Assembly: GCA_021825785.1 (NCBI GenBank)
Contig: JAKAGP010000041.1
Span: 1 to 9,091 of the forward strand
Reading direction: 5' to 3'
DNA from: Nitrospirota bacterium
GTDB lineage: Bacteria; Nitrospirota; Thermodesulfovibrionia; Thermodesulfovibrionales; JdFR-88
DNA: 9,091 bases
Shown here: positions 1 to 7,509 of the stretch, piece after piece
Layout of the letters: each line of letters starts with the position of its first letter
How positions within the stretch are numbered: the first letter of the stretch is position 1
Notes under the pieces: model-generated
What the model saw: only the letters and a program-made list of their open reading frames with translations
Database searches by the model: none
Told to the model about the DNA's origin: nothing
Program-made: the position numbers and the translations under genes

Positions 1-781
1 GGACGTGACAGATCGTAAACAGGCCGCGGAGCAGATAAGCGAATTGAATGAGGAACTGAAGCGCAACGTCTCACAGCTTCAGGCCGCAAACAGGGAACTC
101 GAGGCCTTTACATATTCTGTTTCCCATGACCTGCGCGCTCCCCTCAGGCACATGGCCGGGTTTGTGGAACTGCTCAACAAGAGGGCCAAAGAGGGTCTTG
201 ATGAAAAAAGCAGGCATTATCTGCAGGTGATATCCGGTGCTTCAAGCCAGATGGGACAGCTTGTTGACGATCTCCTTGCTTTCTCCCGTGCCGGTAGGGT
301 GGAAATAAAATGGGATAAGGTGGATTCCGGAATCATTGTGAAAGAGGCCATCGCTAATCTGGAAAGCGATACGGGCGGGCGGGACATAGTCTGGAAGATA
401 GGGGTGCTCCCGGGTGTTTTTGGGGATGCGGCCCTTTTGCGGCAGGTATGGGTCAACCTGATCTCAAACGCGGTGAAATTCACCCGCCCTCGAGGACAGG
501 CTATAATAGAGATTGGGGTTGAGGACGCAGGGGAAGAGTTTGTTTTCCACATAAAGGACAACGGGGTGGGCTTTGATATGAGGTACAAAGACAAGCTCTT
601 TGGCCTTTTTCAGCGTCTCCACAGGACGGAAGAGTTCGAGGGCACCGGCGTTGGACTGGCGAATGTCCAGCGGATTGTCCACCGTCATGGAGGCAGGGCC
701 TGGGGTGAAAGCGTTCTTGGGGAAGGCGCGACATTTTATTTTTCATTGCCAAAAGGGAGGTATGCGGAAAAGTGGAGTTGA
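1..781 (+). CDS. Sensor histidine kinase, HisKA + HATPase_c, C-terminal part (5' truncated by window edge)
   Basis: This is the kinase core of a two-component sensor that autophosphorylates on histidine and passes the phosphate to a receiver aspartate. The reading frame is open to the first base. Its first residues, DVTDRKQAAEQ, are the typical end of a PAS/PAC domain, so sensor domains lie upstream and the GTG at 5 is probably internal. Counting from that GTG, a coiled linker (about 9-33) leads to the H-box SVSHDLRAPLR with phospho-acceptor His41. The ATPase domain follows, with N-box NLISNAVKF (Asn151, Asn155), G1 box DNGVGF (185-190) and G2 box GTGVGL (213-218). No membrane helix is present in the visible part. 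The H-box and the adjoining Rcp1-like regulator resemble phytochrome-type (Cph1-like) kinases, but the sensor region is missing, so the signal is unknown. The 3' end overlaps the next gene by 10 nt. Confidence 0.93.
   Translation, partial: DVTDRKQAAEQISELNEELKRNVSQLQAANRELEAFTYSVSHDLRAPLRHMAGFVELLNKRAKEGLDEKSRHYLQVISGASSQMGQLVDDLLAFSRAGRVEIKWDKVDSGIIVKEAIANLESDTGGRDIVWKIGVLPGVFGDAALLRQVWVNLISNAVKFTRPRGQAIIEIGVEDAGEEFVFHIKDNGVGFDMRYKDKLFGLFQRLHRTEEFEGTGVGLANVQRIVHRHGGRAWGESVLGEGATFYFSLPKGRYAEKWS
755..774 (+). promoter_or_regulatory. Ribosome binding site and GTG start of the response regulator
   Basis: GGGAGG at 755-760 lies 11 nt before a GTG at 772-774, inside the last codons of the upstream kinase. 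An in-frame TTG at 778 would give a start close to the receiver (MKRILLVEDN) but is 17 nt from the Shine-Dalgarno, so GTG is preferred. The ATG at 762 is in another frame. Confidence 0.6.
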
Positions 782-1230
782 AAAGGATCTTGCTGGTGGA
801 GGACAACCCCAACGATGTGGAACTGGTGCTCGAGGGGCTGGGCGAATACAACCTTGCAAATGAAGTGGTCGTGGCAAGGGACGGCGTGGAGGCCCTCGAT
901 TATCTTCAGCGGAAAGGCGCTTTTGCGGGCCGGGACGGCGGGAACCCGGCAGTGGTGCTTTTGGACCTCAAGTTGCCTAAAGTGGATGGCATTGAGGTGC
1001 TGAAGACCATAAAACACGACGATAAACTAATGTTTGTCCCCGTCGTGGTGCTCACTTCTTCACGCGAGGAGCGTGACCTCGTGGAAAGTTACCGTCTGGG
1101 AGTAAACGCATATGTGGTAAAGCCCGTGGACTTCCATGAATTTGCCCGTGCCGTAAAGGAACTGGGCATATTCTGGGCCATAATAAACGAGCCGCCTCCG
1201 GGGAGCTTAAAAAATCATAACAAGAGATGA
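772..1230 (+). CDS. Single-domain response regulator, Rcp1-like (REC only)
   Basis: This 152-residue protein is essentially a stand-alone receiver domain of the CheY/Rcp1 type. It accepts phosphate from a histidine kinase and signals by protein contact, since it has no output domain. Visible residues are the acidic pocket Glu10-Asp11 in LLVEDNPND, phospho-acceptor Asp65 in LLDLKLPKVDG, switch Thr95 in VVVLTSS, and Lys117 in the VVKP motif. The C-terminal LGIFWAIINEPPP segment is typical of Rcp1-like regulators, which are commonly encoded next to PAS- or phytochrome-type kinases. It overlaps the upstream kinase by 10 nt and the next kinase by 4 nt (ATGA at 1227-1230), so the three genes are probably translationally coupled. 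The natural donor is probably the upstream HisKA kinase; transfer to or from the downstream hybrid kinase is possible. Which protein it acts on cannot be read from the sequence. Confidence 0.93.
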   Translation: MELKRILLVEDNPNDVELVLEGLGEYNLANEVVVARDGVEALDYLQRKGAFAGRDGGNPAVVLLDLKLPKVDGIEVLKTIKHDDKLMFVPVVVLTSSREERDLVESYRLGVNAYVVKPVDFHEFARAVKELGIFWAIINEPPPGSLKNHNKR

Positions 1231-3065
1231 AAAAAAGACTTCTCATCCTCAACCTGGAAGACAATGCGCTGGACTCCGAGCTCATCGAGGCGAAGCTGGC
1301 CGAAGAGGGTTTTTCGGATTTCAGTCTGGTCCGGGTTGAGAACGAGAGGGATTTCATCCAGGCTCTGGAAGGGACCTGTTTTGATCTTGTGCTGGCCGAT
1401 TATTCGCTGCCCCTCTTCGACGGCCTTTCCGCGCTGAAAATCACCCTTGAGAAGCGTCCTGAAGTCCCGTTCATCTTTGTCTCCGGCGCTATCGGCGAAG
1501 ATTTTGCGGTAGAGATGCTCAAAAACGGCGCAACGGATTACATCCTTAAAAACCGCATGTCAAGGCTTGCTCCAGCGGCCAGGAGGGCGCTGCGGGAAGC
1601 AAGAGAGCACGTTGAACGCAGGCAGGCTGAAGATGAAATAAAAAAATACCGTGAGCACCTGGAACAATTGGTCAAGGAACGCACCGCAGCTCTCTACGAA
1701 AGCGAAAACAGGTACCGCCTGCTGTTCGAGAACGCCCACGACGCCATTTTTATCATAGACGGCGAAGGAGAAAACGCAGGCAAGATAGTTGACGCCAACG
1801 AGACGGCGGCAAGTATGCACGGCTACAGTCTTCCTGAATTTCTGGAGCTGAGCGTGGAGGACGTGTATTGCGCCGGGGACGCCAGGCAGAGCCCGGACCG
1901 GCGCGACCTAATCCTTAAAGGCGAGTGGCTGAAAGCGGAGCTGACGCACAGGCGGAAAGACGGATCGGTTTTCCCTGTGGAGATCAGCACGGGCCTTTTG
2001 GCGCAGGAGGGCCACAAATACATATTCGCGATAGCAAGGGAAACATCAGAGCGCAAAAAAGCTGAAGAGACGATAAGGATATTTGCCGATGTCGTCCAGC
2101 ACACGAGGATCGGGATAGCCATCGGAACAATAAACGGAACATTGGGGCTGATGAACCCCGCTTATGCCGAAATGCATGGTTATACGACATCCGAGCTTTA
2201 CGGAAGGCCCATTGCGGATATGTATTCCCCCCAGACCAGGGCTGACGTTCCGGAACATATCTCCGTAACAAAGGAAAAAGGATATAACAAATATGAGACC
2301 CTGCGCCTTCGCAAGGATGGCTCGGTATTTCCAGCCGAGGTTGAGGTATATGCGGTAAGGGACAAAGCGGGAAAAGCGCTTTATCAGGTCGCAAACGTCC
2401 GGGATATCACGGAGCGTAAAGAAGCCGAGGAGAAGATAAAGGCTTCCCTGCTTGAAAAAGACATACTCCTTAAAGAGCTCTATCACCGGACAAAAAACAA
2501 TATGCAGGTAATATCCGGCCTGCTCGGACTTGAGTCTATGTCGATCGGGGACGAAAGGCTCCAAAAGATATTTAAAGAGACGCAGGACAGGATACGGGCG
2601 ATGTCCATTGTTCATGAAAGACTGTACGAGTCTCAGGACCTTTCCAACCTGGATATAAGCGAATACATAGGGGACCTTTCCAGGGCCATGCTGGAAAGCT
2701 GTCTGGACTGCGAGGAGAAGGTATTCCTGAAGCTTGAGGTAGAGAGCATACCGATGTCAATAGATATTGCCACGCCTTGCGGGCTTATAATCAACGAACT
2801 GCTCTCCAATTCGCTGAAGCATGCCTTCCCGGGGAAAAGGAAAGGGGAGATCAGGATAGTCTTAAAAAAATGCGGCGAGGAGATAATGCTGGCCTACTCC
2901 GACAATGGGGTGGGGCTTCCCGAAGGACTTGACCCGGCCAAAACGAAAACACTGGGGCTGAGGCTGGTCAACAACCTTGCGTTAGGGCAGTTGAAAGGGA
3001 GCCTGGAAATCCTCCGGGGTAATGGGACGGAGTTCCGGATAAATTTTTTAGCGGCCGACCGCTAG
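1227..3065 (+). CDS. Soluble hybrid histidine kinase: REC-PAS-PAS-HisKA_2-HATPase_c
   Basis: This is a 612-residue cytosolic kinase with no membrane segments. The receiver comes first (about 1-120): acidic pair Glu11-Asp12, phospho-acceptor Asp58 in LVLADYSLPLFDG, Ser86 and Lys108. A charged helical linker (about 117-157) leads to PAS1 (about 158-281, ending SERKKAEE) and PAS2 (about 285-397, ending DITERKEAEE). The dimerisation domain is HisKA_2 type, LYHRTKNNMQVISGLL, with acceptor His420. The ATPase domain has N-box NELLSNSLKHAFP (523-535), DNGVG (559-563) and a TLGLRL turn (575-580). With the receiver at the N terminus, REC acts as an input to the kinase rather than as its C-terminal relay. 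The ATG overlaps the preceding stop as ATGA, implying coupling; its own Shine-Dalgarno is weak (AAGAG). PAS ligands are unknown. It ends in TAG with no clear terminator directly after it. Confidence 0.93.
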   Translation: MKKRLLILNLEDNALDSELIEAKLAEEGFSDFSLVRVENERDFIQALEGTCFDLVLADYSLPLFDGLSALKITLEKRPEVPFIFVSGAIGEDFAVEMLKNGATDYILKNRMSRLAPAARRALREAREHVERRQAEDEIKKYREHLEQLVKERTAALYESENRYRLLFENAHDAIFIIDGEGENAGKIVDANETAASMHGYSLPEFLELSVEDVYCAGDARQSPDRRDLILKGEWLKAELTHRRKDGSVFPVEISTGLLAQEGHKYIFAIARETSERKKAEETIRIFADVVQHTRIGIAIGTINGTLGLMNPAYAEMHGYTTSELYGRPIADMYSPQTRADVPEHISVTKEKGYNKYETLRLRKDGSVFPAEVEVYAVRDKAGKALYQVANVRDITERKEAEEKIKASLLEKDILLKELYHRTKNNMQVISGLLGLESMSIGDERLQKIFKETQDRIRAMSIVHERLYESQDLSNLDISEYIGDLSRAMLESCLDCEEKVFLKLEVESIPMSIDIATPCGLIINELLSNSLKHAFPGKRKGEIRIVLKKCGEEIMLAYSDNGVGLPEGLDPAKTKTLGLRLVNNLALGQLKGSLEILRGNGTEFRINFLAADR

Positions 3066-3096
3066 TGGTTCATGTATACAAAACAGGTTAAGCCCC

Positions 3097-3117
3097 GGCA
3101 CTTCTTCAAGAAGAGCC
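3097..3117. repeat. 21-nt near-perfect palindrome after the kinase operon
   Basis: CTTCTT (3101-3106) and AAGAAG (3108-3113) form a perfect inverted repeat around a single C. They are flanked by one A:A mismatch and then by GGC (3097-3099) and GCC (3115-3117). As DNA it could be a dimeric repressor site. As RNA it would be a short hairpin with no T-run after it, so a rho-independent terminator is unlikely. It lies 32 nt after the kinase stop codon and about 74 nt before the -35 box of the next gene. Confidence 0.4.
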
Positions 3118-3190
3118 TAAACTGCCATCCTGAAGTGAAACCGTCGATCCGTTGTTTGCAAAGTAAGCAGTGATGAGGTAACCTAGTGTT

Positions 3191-3219
3191 TTGAAAATAC
3201 CAATGGAAAAAGATATTTT
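3191..3219 (+). promoter_or_regulatory. Sigma70-type promoter for the M16 peptidase gene
   Basis: A -35 box TTGAAA (3191-3196, 5 of 6 to consensus) and a -10 box TATTTT (3214-3219, 4 of 6) are separated by exactly 17 nt. Transcription would begin near 3226, giving a leader of about 20 nt that still contains the GAGG Shine-Dalgarno at 3235-3238, 7 nt before the ATG at 3246. This implies the peptidase is transcribed independently of the kinase operon upstream. It is based on motif match only. Confidence 0.5.
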
Positions 3220-3245
3220 ACTTCCAATCCCTTCGAGGTAATGCA

Positions 3246-5927
3246 ATGAAAAATAATGCTATGAAAAGACCTGCTTCCGTGTTTTTTTTGTTTTTACTTC
3301 TGGCTGTTTTCCCTGTGATCTCTCACCCGGCTATAGCGCATGCCCAGGAGGTGCTTCGCGCCAGGCTTTCAAACGGCCTTCGCGTGGTCATAATCCGGGA
3401 CCCGCTGGTCCCTGTGGTGACCACGGCCATAAATTACCAGGTTGGCTCGGATGAAGCTCCGGATGGGTTTCCCGGCATGGCCCACGCCCAGGAGCACATG
3501 ATGTTCCGCGGGAGCCCGGGGCTCTCGGAAGACCAACTGGCCAGGATATCCGAAGAGATGGGCGGCGATTTCGACGCGGACACGCAACAGGGCGTGACCC
3601 AGTTTTTCTTCACTGTGCCCGCTGCGGACCTCGATGTGGCCCTGCATGTGGAGGCCATACGTATGAAAGGCATTCTGGACACGCAAAAGCTTTGGGCCCA
3701 GGAGCGGGGCGCGATAGAGCAGGAGGTGGCTCAGGACCTCTCCAACCCGGAATATGTTTTTTACGCGAAGCTTCTTAAAGACCTGTTTTCCGGGACACCT
3801 TATGAGCATGATGCCCTGGGCACCCGCCCTTCGTTTAACAAAACTACGGGCGCCATGCTGAAGCGCTTTCATGAAACTTGGTATGCCCCCAATAATGCTG
3901 TTTTGATAGTATGCGGAGATATAAAACCCCCTGCTGCCCTGAAAGAAATAAAAGGCCTTTTTGGCGGCATCCAGGCAAAAACCCTCCCGGCCCGGCCAAT
4001 CGTCAGGCTTCAGCCGGTAAAGCATGCCTTCATAAGCATGAAAACGGACCGTCCGTACGGCATGGTCTCAATAGCCTTTAGGATGCCTGGCTATGACAGC
4101 CCCGATTATGCGGCCTCCGTGGTGCTCTCCGATGTCCTTTCAAGCGAACGCGGAGACCTCTACTCGCTGGTGCCGTCGGGGAAGGCGCTCTTTGCTGGGT
4201 TCGAGCTTGATCCCCTCCGTAAGGCGGGCATGGGTTACGCCATTGCCGCGTTTCCTTCCGGCAGGGACAGCAAAAAGCTTCTGGCGGAGGTGCGGGGGGT
4301 GCTGCTGTCAGCTGTAAAGAACGGCGTATCCGCGGACCTGGTCTCCGCTGCCAAACTGCATGAGCTGACTGACGCCGAGTTTGAGAAAAATTCCATCCAC
4401 GGGCTTGCCTCGAGCTGGTCCCAGGCAGTTGCAGTGGAAGGCAGGGAGTCCCCGGATGACGACATAAAGGCAATACAGAAAGTGACCGTGGAGGACGTAA
4501 ACCGGGTGGCTGCACGGTATCTGCGGATGGGAGAATCCATAGATGCGGTCCTGACTCCCCAAGTTTCCGGCAAGCCCATTTCATCTAAGGGGTTCGGAGG
4601 CACGGAAAAGACCCTTATCAAAACTCCGGCCCATGTGACCCTTCCAGTCTGGGCCGCAAAGGCGCTCTCCCGCCTTCAGGTGCCTCGTTCAACTCTCCAT
4701 CCGGTTGTCAGCATTTTGCCAAACGGGCTGCGCCTTATAGTGCAAACCGAGGGCATAAGCAACACCGTCAGTGTATATGGACAAATAAAAAATAATCCCA
4801 ATATGCAGACGCCCAAGGGGCATGATGGGGTTAATTCATTATTGGACCAGTTGTTCTCCTATGGCAGCACCTCGCTGGGCAGAATAGAGTTCCAGAAGGC
4901 CCTGGACGATATCGGTGCGAACGAGTCCGCCGGGACCAGCTTTTCACTGGAACTGCTGCCGGGCCATTTTGCACGCGGAGTCCAGCTGCTTGCGGAAAAT
5001 GAGCTCCATCCGGCGTTGCCCCCGGGTGCGTTCAGCATTCTCCGCACTCAAACGGCCGCCTCCCTTAAAGGGGAGATACAAAGCCCCGGTTTTCTGGCGC
5101 AACAGGCGCTCAAGGAAGGCCTGTTCCCAAAAACCGATCCGAGCCTCCGGTATGCGACTCCCCAGAGCGTTACGGCTTTGACGCTTGAGGATGTGAAGAG
5201 TTACTATTCAAATGTCTTCAGGCCTGACATGACCACGATAGTAGTGATCGGCAAGATCTCACCGGAAGAGGTCCGCAGCGTTATTGAAAAATATTTCGGA
5301 GCCTGGACCGCGAAAGGGGCAAAACCGGCCACTGATCTTCCGCCGGTTCCAAACAACCGGCCTTCCTATTTTGCCGTCCCTGATGACAGCCGTGTGCAGG
5401 ACAACGTTTATATGGCCCAGACATTGCGTCTTAGGCGTGCGGACCCCGGCTATTACGCCCTTGAGCTTGGGAACAGCGTCCTTGGCGGCGCATTTTATGC
5501 CACAAAGCTCTACCAGGACTTGAGGGAGAACATGGGGCTGGTGTATTTTGTGGATTCAGTGCTTGAGGCAGGCCGCAAGAGGTCAGTCTATTTCGTCGTC
5601 TTCGCATGCGATCCGGACAAGGTGGCCCAGGTGTCCTCGATAGTGTCCAGGGATCTTGGCGAGATGCGGAAAACCCCGGTGCCTGAGGGACAGCTTGAAC
5701 AGACAAAGGCCTTGCTGCTGCGCAAGATACCGCTTGCGGAGTCAAGTGTGGACCGGATAGCGGGGGGCTTTCTGGACCGTGTGGACAAGGGACTGCCGCT
5801 CGATGAACCGGTGCTTGCCGCAAAAAAATATATAAAGCTCACGGGGGCGGACATCCAGCGGGCATTTTTAAAATGGATACGTCCGGGCGATATGGTCCAG
5901 GTAATAAGGGGGCCCGCTCCCAAGTAA
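3246..5927 (+). CDS. Secreted two-lobed M16 zinc metallopeptidase (insulinase/pitrilysin family)
   Basis: This is an 893-residue exported protease. Residues 1-33 are a Sec signal peptide (basic MKNNAMKR, hydrophobic FFLFLLLAVFPV, signal peptidase I site AHA before Gln34). The N-terminal lobe has the inverted zinc motif HAQEH (80-84), with catalytic Glu83, and the third ligand probably Glu160 in GAIEQEV, at the family's usual spacing. The second M16 unit starts near 486 (VSILPNGLRLIV). At the place of the zinc motif it reads SLLDQ (531-535), so it is non-catalytic, but it keeps the Arg760/Tyr767 pair in LRENMGLVYF that helps bind substrate. The two halves form the usual clamshell in one chain, so no partner subunit is needed. 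The likely substrates are peptides in the periplasm or outside. The start at 3246 has GAGG 7 nt upstream; Met6 is an alternative. It stands alone between a promoter and a convergent gene. Confidence 0.93.
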   Translation: MKNNAMKRPASVFFLFLLLAVFPVISHPAIAHAQEVLRARLSNGLRVVIIRDPLVPVVTTAINYQVGSDEAPDGFPGMAHAQEHMMFRGSPGLSEDQLARISEEMGGDFDADTQQGVTQFFFTVPAADLDVALHVEAIRMKGILDTQKLWAQERGAIEQEVAQDLSNPEYVFYAKLLKDLFSGTPYEHDALGTRPSFNKTTGAMLKRFHETWYAPNNAVLIVCGDIKPPAALKEIKGLFGGIQAKTLPARPIVRLQPVKHAFISMKTDRPYGMVSIAFRMPGYDSPDYAASVVLSDVLSSERGDLYSLVPSGKALFAGFELDPLRKAGMGYAIAAFPSGRDSKKLLAEVRGVLLSAVKNGVSADLVSAAKLHELTDAEFEKNSIHGLASSWSQAVAVEGRESPDDDIKAIQKVTVEDVNRVAARYLRMGESIDAVLTPQVSGKPISSKGFGGTEKTLIKTPAHVTLPVWAAKALSRLQVPRSTLHPVVSILPNGLRLIVQTEGISNTVSVYGQIKNNPNMQTPKGHDGVNSLLDQLFSYGSTSLGRIEFQKALDDIGANESAGTSFSLELLPGHFARGVQLLAENELHPALPPGAFSILRTQTAASLKGEIQSPGFLAQQALKEGLFPKTDPSLRYATPQSVTALTLEDVKSYYSNVFRPDMTTIVVIGKISPEEVRSVIEKYFGAWTAKGAKPATDLPPVPNNRPSYFAVPDDSRVQDNVYMAQTLRLRRADPGYYALELGNSVLGGAFYATKLYQDLRENMGLVYFVDSVLEAGRKRSVYFVVFACDPDKVAQVSSIVSRDLGEMRKTPVPEGQLEQTKALLLRKIPLAESSVDRIAGGFLDRVDKGLPLDEPVLAAKKYIKLTGADIQRAFLKWIRPGDMVQVIRGPAPK

Positions 5928-5939
5928 TTTTAATATACC

Positions 5940-5954
5940 CCGGAGGCCATCCGG
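5940..5954. repeat. Short inverted repeat just downstream of the M16 gene
   Basis: CCGGA (5940-5944) and TCCGG (5950-5954) are exact inverted arms around the 5-nt loop GGCCA, 13 nt after the peptidase stop. A 5-bp GC-rich hairpin is possible, but no T-tract follows on the plus strand, so it is at best a weak or factor-assisted terminator. Confidence 0.25.
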
Positions 5955-5995
5955 TCAGCGTGGAACTGAGCGTCGTTTCCAGTTAGCCTGCCAGG

Positions 5996-6027
5996 GCCCG
6001 TCATGTTCTCCGGTTTAAATGGCGGGC
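5996..6027 (+). other. Possible RNA hairpin in the convergent intergenic region
   Basis: GCCCGTCAT (5996-6004) can pair with ATGGCGGGC (6019-6027) over nine pairs, including one G:U, around a 14-nt loop. On the opposite strand the wobble becomes a C:A mismatch, so the structure fits plus-strand RNA better, that is, the 3' tail of the peptidase transcript. No T-run follows. It may stabilise or help end the message, or be chance. Confidence 0.3.
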
Positions 6028-6039
6028 TCCGGTCTAAAT
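6008..6039. repeat. Direct repeat CTCCGGTnTAAAT, two copies
   Basis: CTCCGGTTTAAAT (6008-6020) and CTCCGGTCTAAAT (6027-6039) match at 12 of 13 positions with a 19-nt period. The first copy overlaps the hairpin described at 5996-6027. Beyond these motifs, no gene could be supported between 5928 and 6111. Confidence 0.45.
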
Positions 6040-6111
6040 TACGCGGGTAACTGGCTATGCCTCAATGGTTGCGCATCTTATTTTACCGTCTCATGATTCA
6101 CGATGCCGGGC

Positions 6112-7461
6112 TCATGATGGCTGCTCGCCGCCGGCCAGCCGGTCCCGGACGAAATCTATATGCTCCCTGAGACCGTAGAACTGGTTGGCAAAGGAGGCTG
6201 GCACTTTCATGTTGGCGACAGACTCTTCCAGATGGTCCAGCCGTTTCAGAAGTCCCTCTTTGTCATTGGCGGTCAGGGGCCCTGTCATATCATGTTCCAA
6301 TATCATCAACGCGCGGTACCAGCGGTAAAAGCGTATCATTATCCTCCATCGATAGGCCACGGGTATTATCTTAAGCCCAGGTATCAAAACCACTATAAGA
6401 GGCACAACGACCACCAGGATGCGATTGGCCAGGCTCGCAAACCTGAACGGAAGGGAACGGTAAAGGAAGCTCGCGCCCGATTTGTAATACCGGACCGCCT
6501 CCTTGCTGAGAGTGAACTCATGCTGCTGGGGGGCCGGGAACTCGCCCTGGTGCCGCAGCAGGTTTGCTGACCCGTATATCTCCCGCGAGGCCTCAATAAG
6601 CAGGTCGGTAAGCGCCGGATGAAGGCCCTTCCTGGCAATGAGCTCAACAGTGGGGCCTACCAGGTCTACATCGTGCTCGGGAATGTTTTGCCCAAAATCG
6701 ACTGAACCCATAGGAAGGACCATCTTGTTCAGATACACTATGCGGCGCGAATATGCGGCTGCCTGCTTGAAGCTGAATATGCGGACCCCCGTGGCGTAAA
6801 TGAGCCTTTTTATATTCCGCACGGAGGCGGAATCGCCCATCAAAAATACCGCGTCCACATCGCCATCGATCAGGGCCTGGACCGCCTTGTCTCCATCCAA
6901 GCCTGAAAACGGTGTGGCGCCGCCAGGCCTGATGCCATTTGCGGCCAGCAGGGCCAAAGACAGGGTCCGTGTTCCGCTGCCCGGCGGGCCTATGGCAAGC
7001 CGCATGCCTTCAAACCGGGAAATCAATTCGATAGGCTTGTCGTTTCGATAGAAGATGAGGATGGGGGCATCATAGAGGCTCCCCAATGACACGAGATTGG
7101 CTATGTTCAGCCCGCCGGTCTCTCCGCCCTGGACAAACCCTATATCGGCTTTGAAAGACGGGTCAGTCAGCCTCGTCAGGTTTTGGAGCGACCCTTCGGA
7201 TGCCAGTATATTGAGGTGGATACCGCTTCTGGCCAGTATCTTTTTATATTTCTCCGCATTTGCCCGGAATATGCTGCCCCGTGGACCGCTGGTCATTATA
7301 ATGGTGGAGGGCGGCGCGGAATGAAAAAACCAGTATACTGCAAACAACAGGGCCAGGATAACAAAGACGAGAAAGGTGAGCGCGGCCGCCGGGCCAAGCC
7401 CGAATGTCTCTTTGAACATGGACTGATACCTGGACAGGCCGGCCCGCTGATCGTTTCTCAT
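6112..7461 (-). CDS. Membrane-anchored TAXI-family substrate-binding protein (orphan, no TRAP permease adjacent)
   Basis: This 449-residue protein resembles TAXI solute-binding subunits of TRAP transporters. A short cytoplasmic start is followed by a transmembrane helix (about 25-46). The periplasmic TAXI domain (about 52-340) opens with IIMTSGPRGSIF, where ordinary family members have the ligand-binding Gly-rich turn after the signal peptide. It continues with ASEGSLQNLTRL, ADIGFVQGG, LAIGPPGSGTR and GDVDAVFLMG. A second helix (about 348-368, VVVVPLIVVLIPG) returns the chain to the cytoplasm, where an Arg/Tyr-rich stretch and a helical tail with VPASFANQFYGLREHIDFVRDRL-like pattern (about 423-444) follow. 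Classical TAXI proteins are cleaved and free; this one is fixed at both ends. No DctQ/DctM gene is in view, so transport is not shown and a sensing or scaffold role is possible. The ATG at 7461 fits an extended -10 promoter 49 nt upstream; its Shine-Dalgarno is poor, and Met15 (7419) is an alternative start. Confidence 0.85.
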   Translation of the reverse strand: MRNDQRAGLSRYQSMFKETFGLGPAAALTFLVFVILALLFAVYWFFHSAPPSTIIMTSGPRGSIFRANAEKYKKILARSGIHLNILASEGSLQNLTRLTDPSFKADIGFVQGGETGGLNIANLVSLGSLYDAPILIFYRNDKPIELISRFEGMRLAIGPPGSGTRTLSLALLAANGIRPGGATPFSGLDGDKAVQALIDGDVDAVFLMGDSASVRNIKRLIYATGVRIFSFKQAAAYSRRIVYLNKMVLPMGSVDFGQNIPEHDVDLVGPTVELIARKGLHPALTDLLIEASREIYGSANLLRHQGEFPAPQQHEFTLSKEAVRYYKSGASFLYRSLPFRFASLANRILVVVVPLIVVLIPGLKIIPVAYRWRIMIRFYRWYRALMILEHDMTGPLTANDKEGLLKRLDHLEESVANMKVPASFANQFYGLREHIDFVRDRLAGGEQPS

Positions 7462-7509
7462 GAAAAAAACCCCGGGAATTTTTTGTTTTGTTTTTTGAAT
7501 TTATTCATG

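Noticed and set aside
2478..2490. Tyr419 before the acceptor His420 in the HisKA_2 box (LYHRTKNN) instead of the more usual His.
   Set aside because: This substitution is common in HisKA_2 kinases and leaves the catalytic histidine intact.
3072..3173. A 33-codon open frame (ATG at 3072, TGA at 3171) in the gap after the kinase operon.
   Set aside because: It has no convincing Shine-Dalgarno, no recognisable domain and no other support; the palindrome at 3097-3117 accounts for part of its codons.
3203..3241. A 12-codon leader-peptide-like frame ending just before the M16 start codon.
   Set aside because: Its ATG lies between the -35 and -10 of the best promoter, so it would not be on that transcript, and it has no ribosome binding site.
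4078..4584. Long antisense open frame inside the M16 gene.
   Set aside because: The M16 protein is continuous through this stretch with clear homology; the antisense frame is low-complexity (Pro/Arg-rich) and lacks a ribosome site.
6160..6570. Plus-strand open frame of 136 codons opposite the TAXI gene.
   Set aside because: The minus-strand frame has coherent TAXI and membrane features over its full length; the plus-strand frame is a shadow without recognisable motifs.
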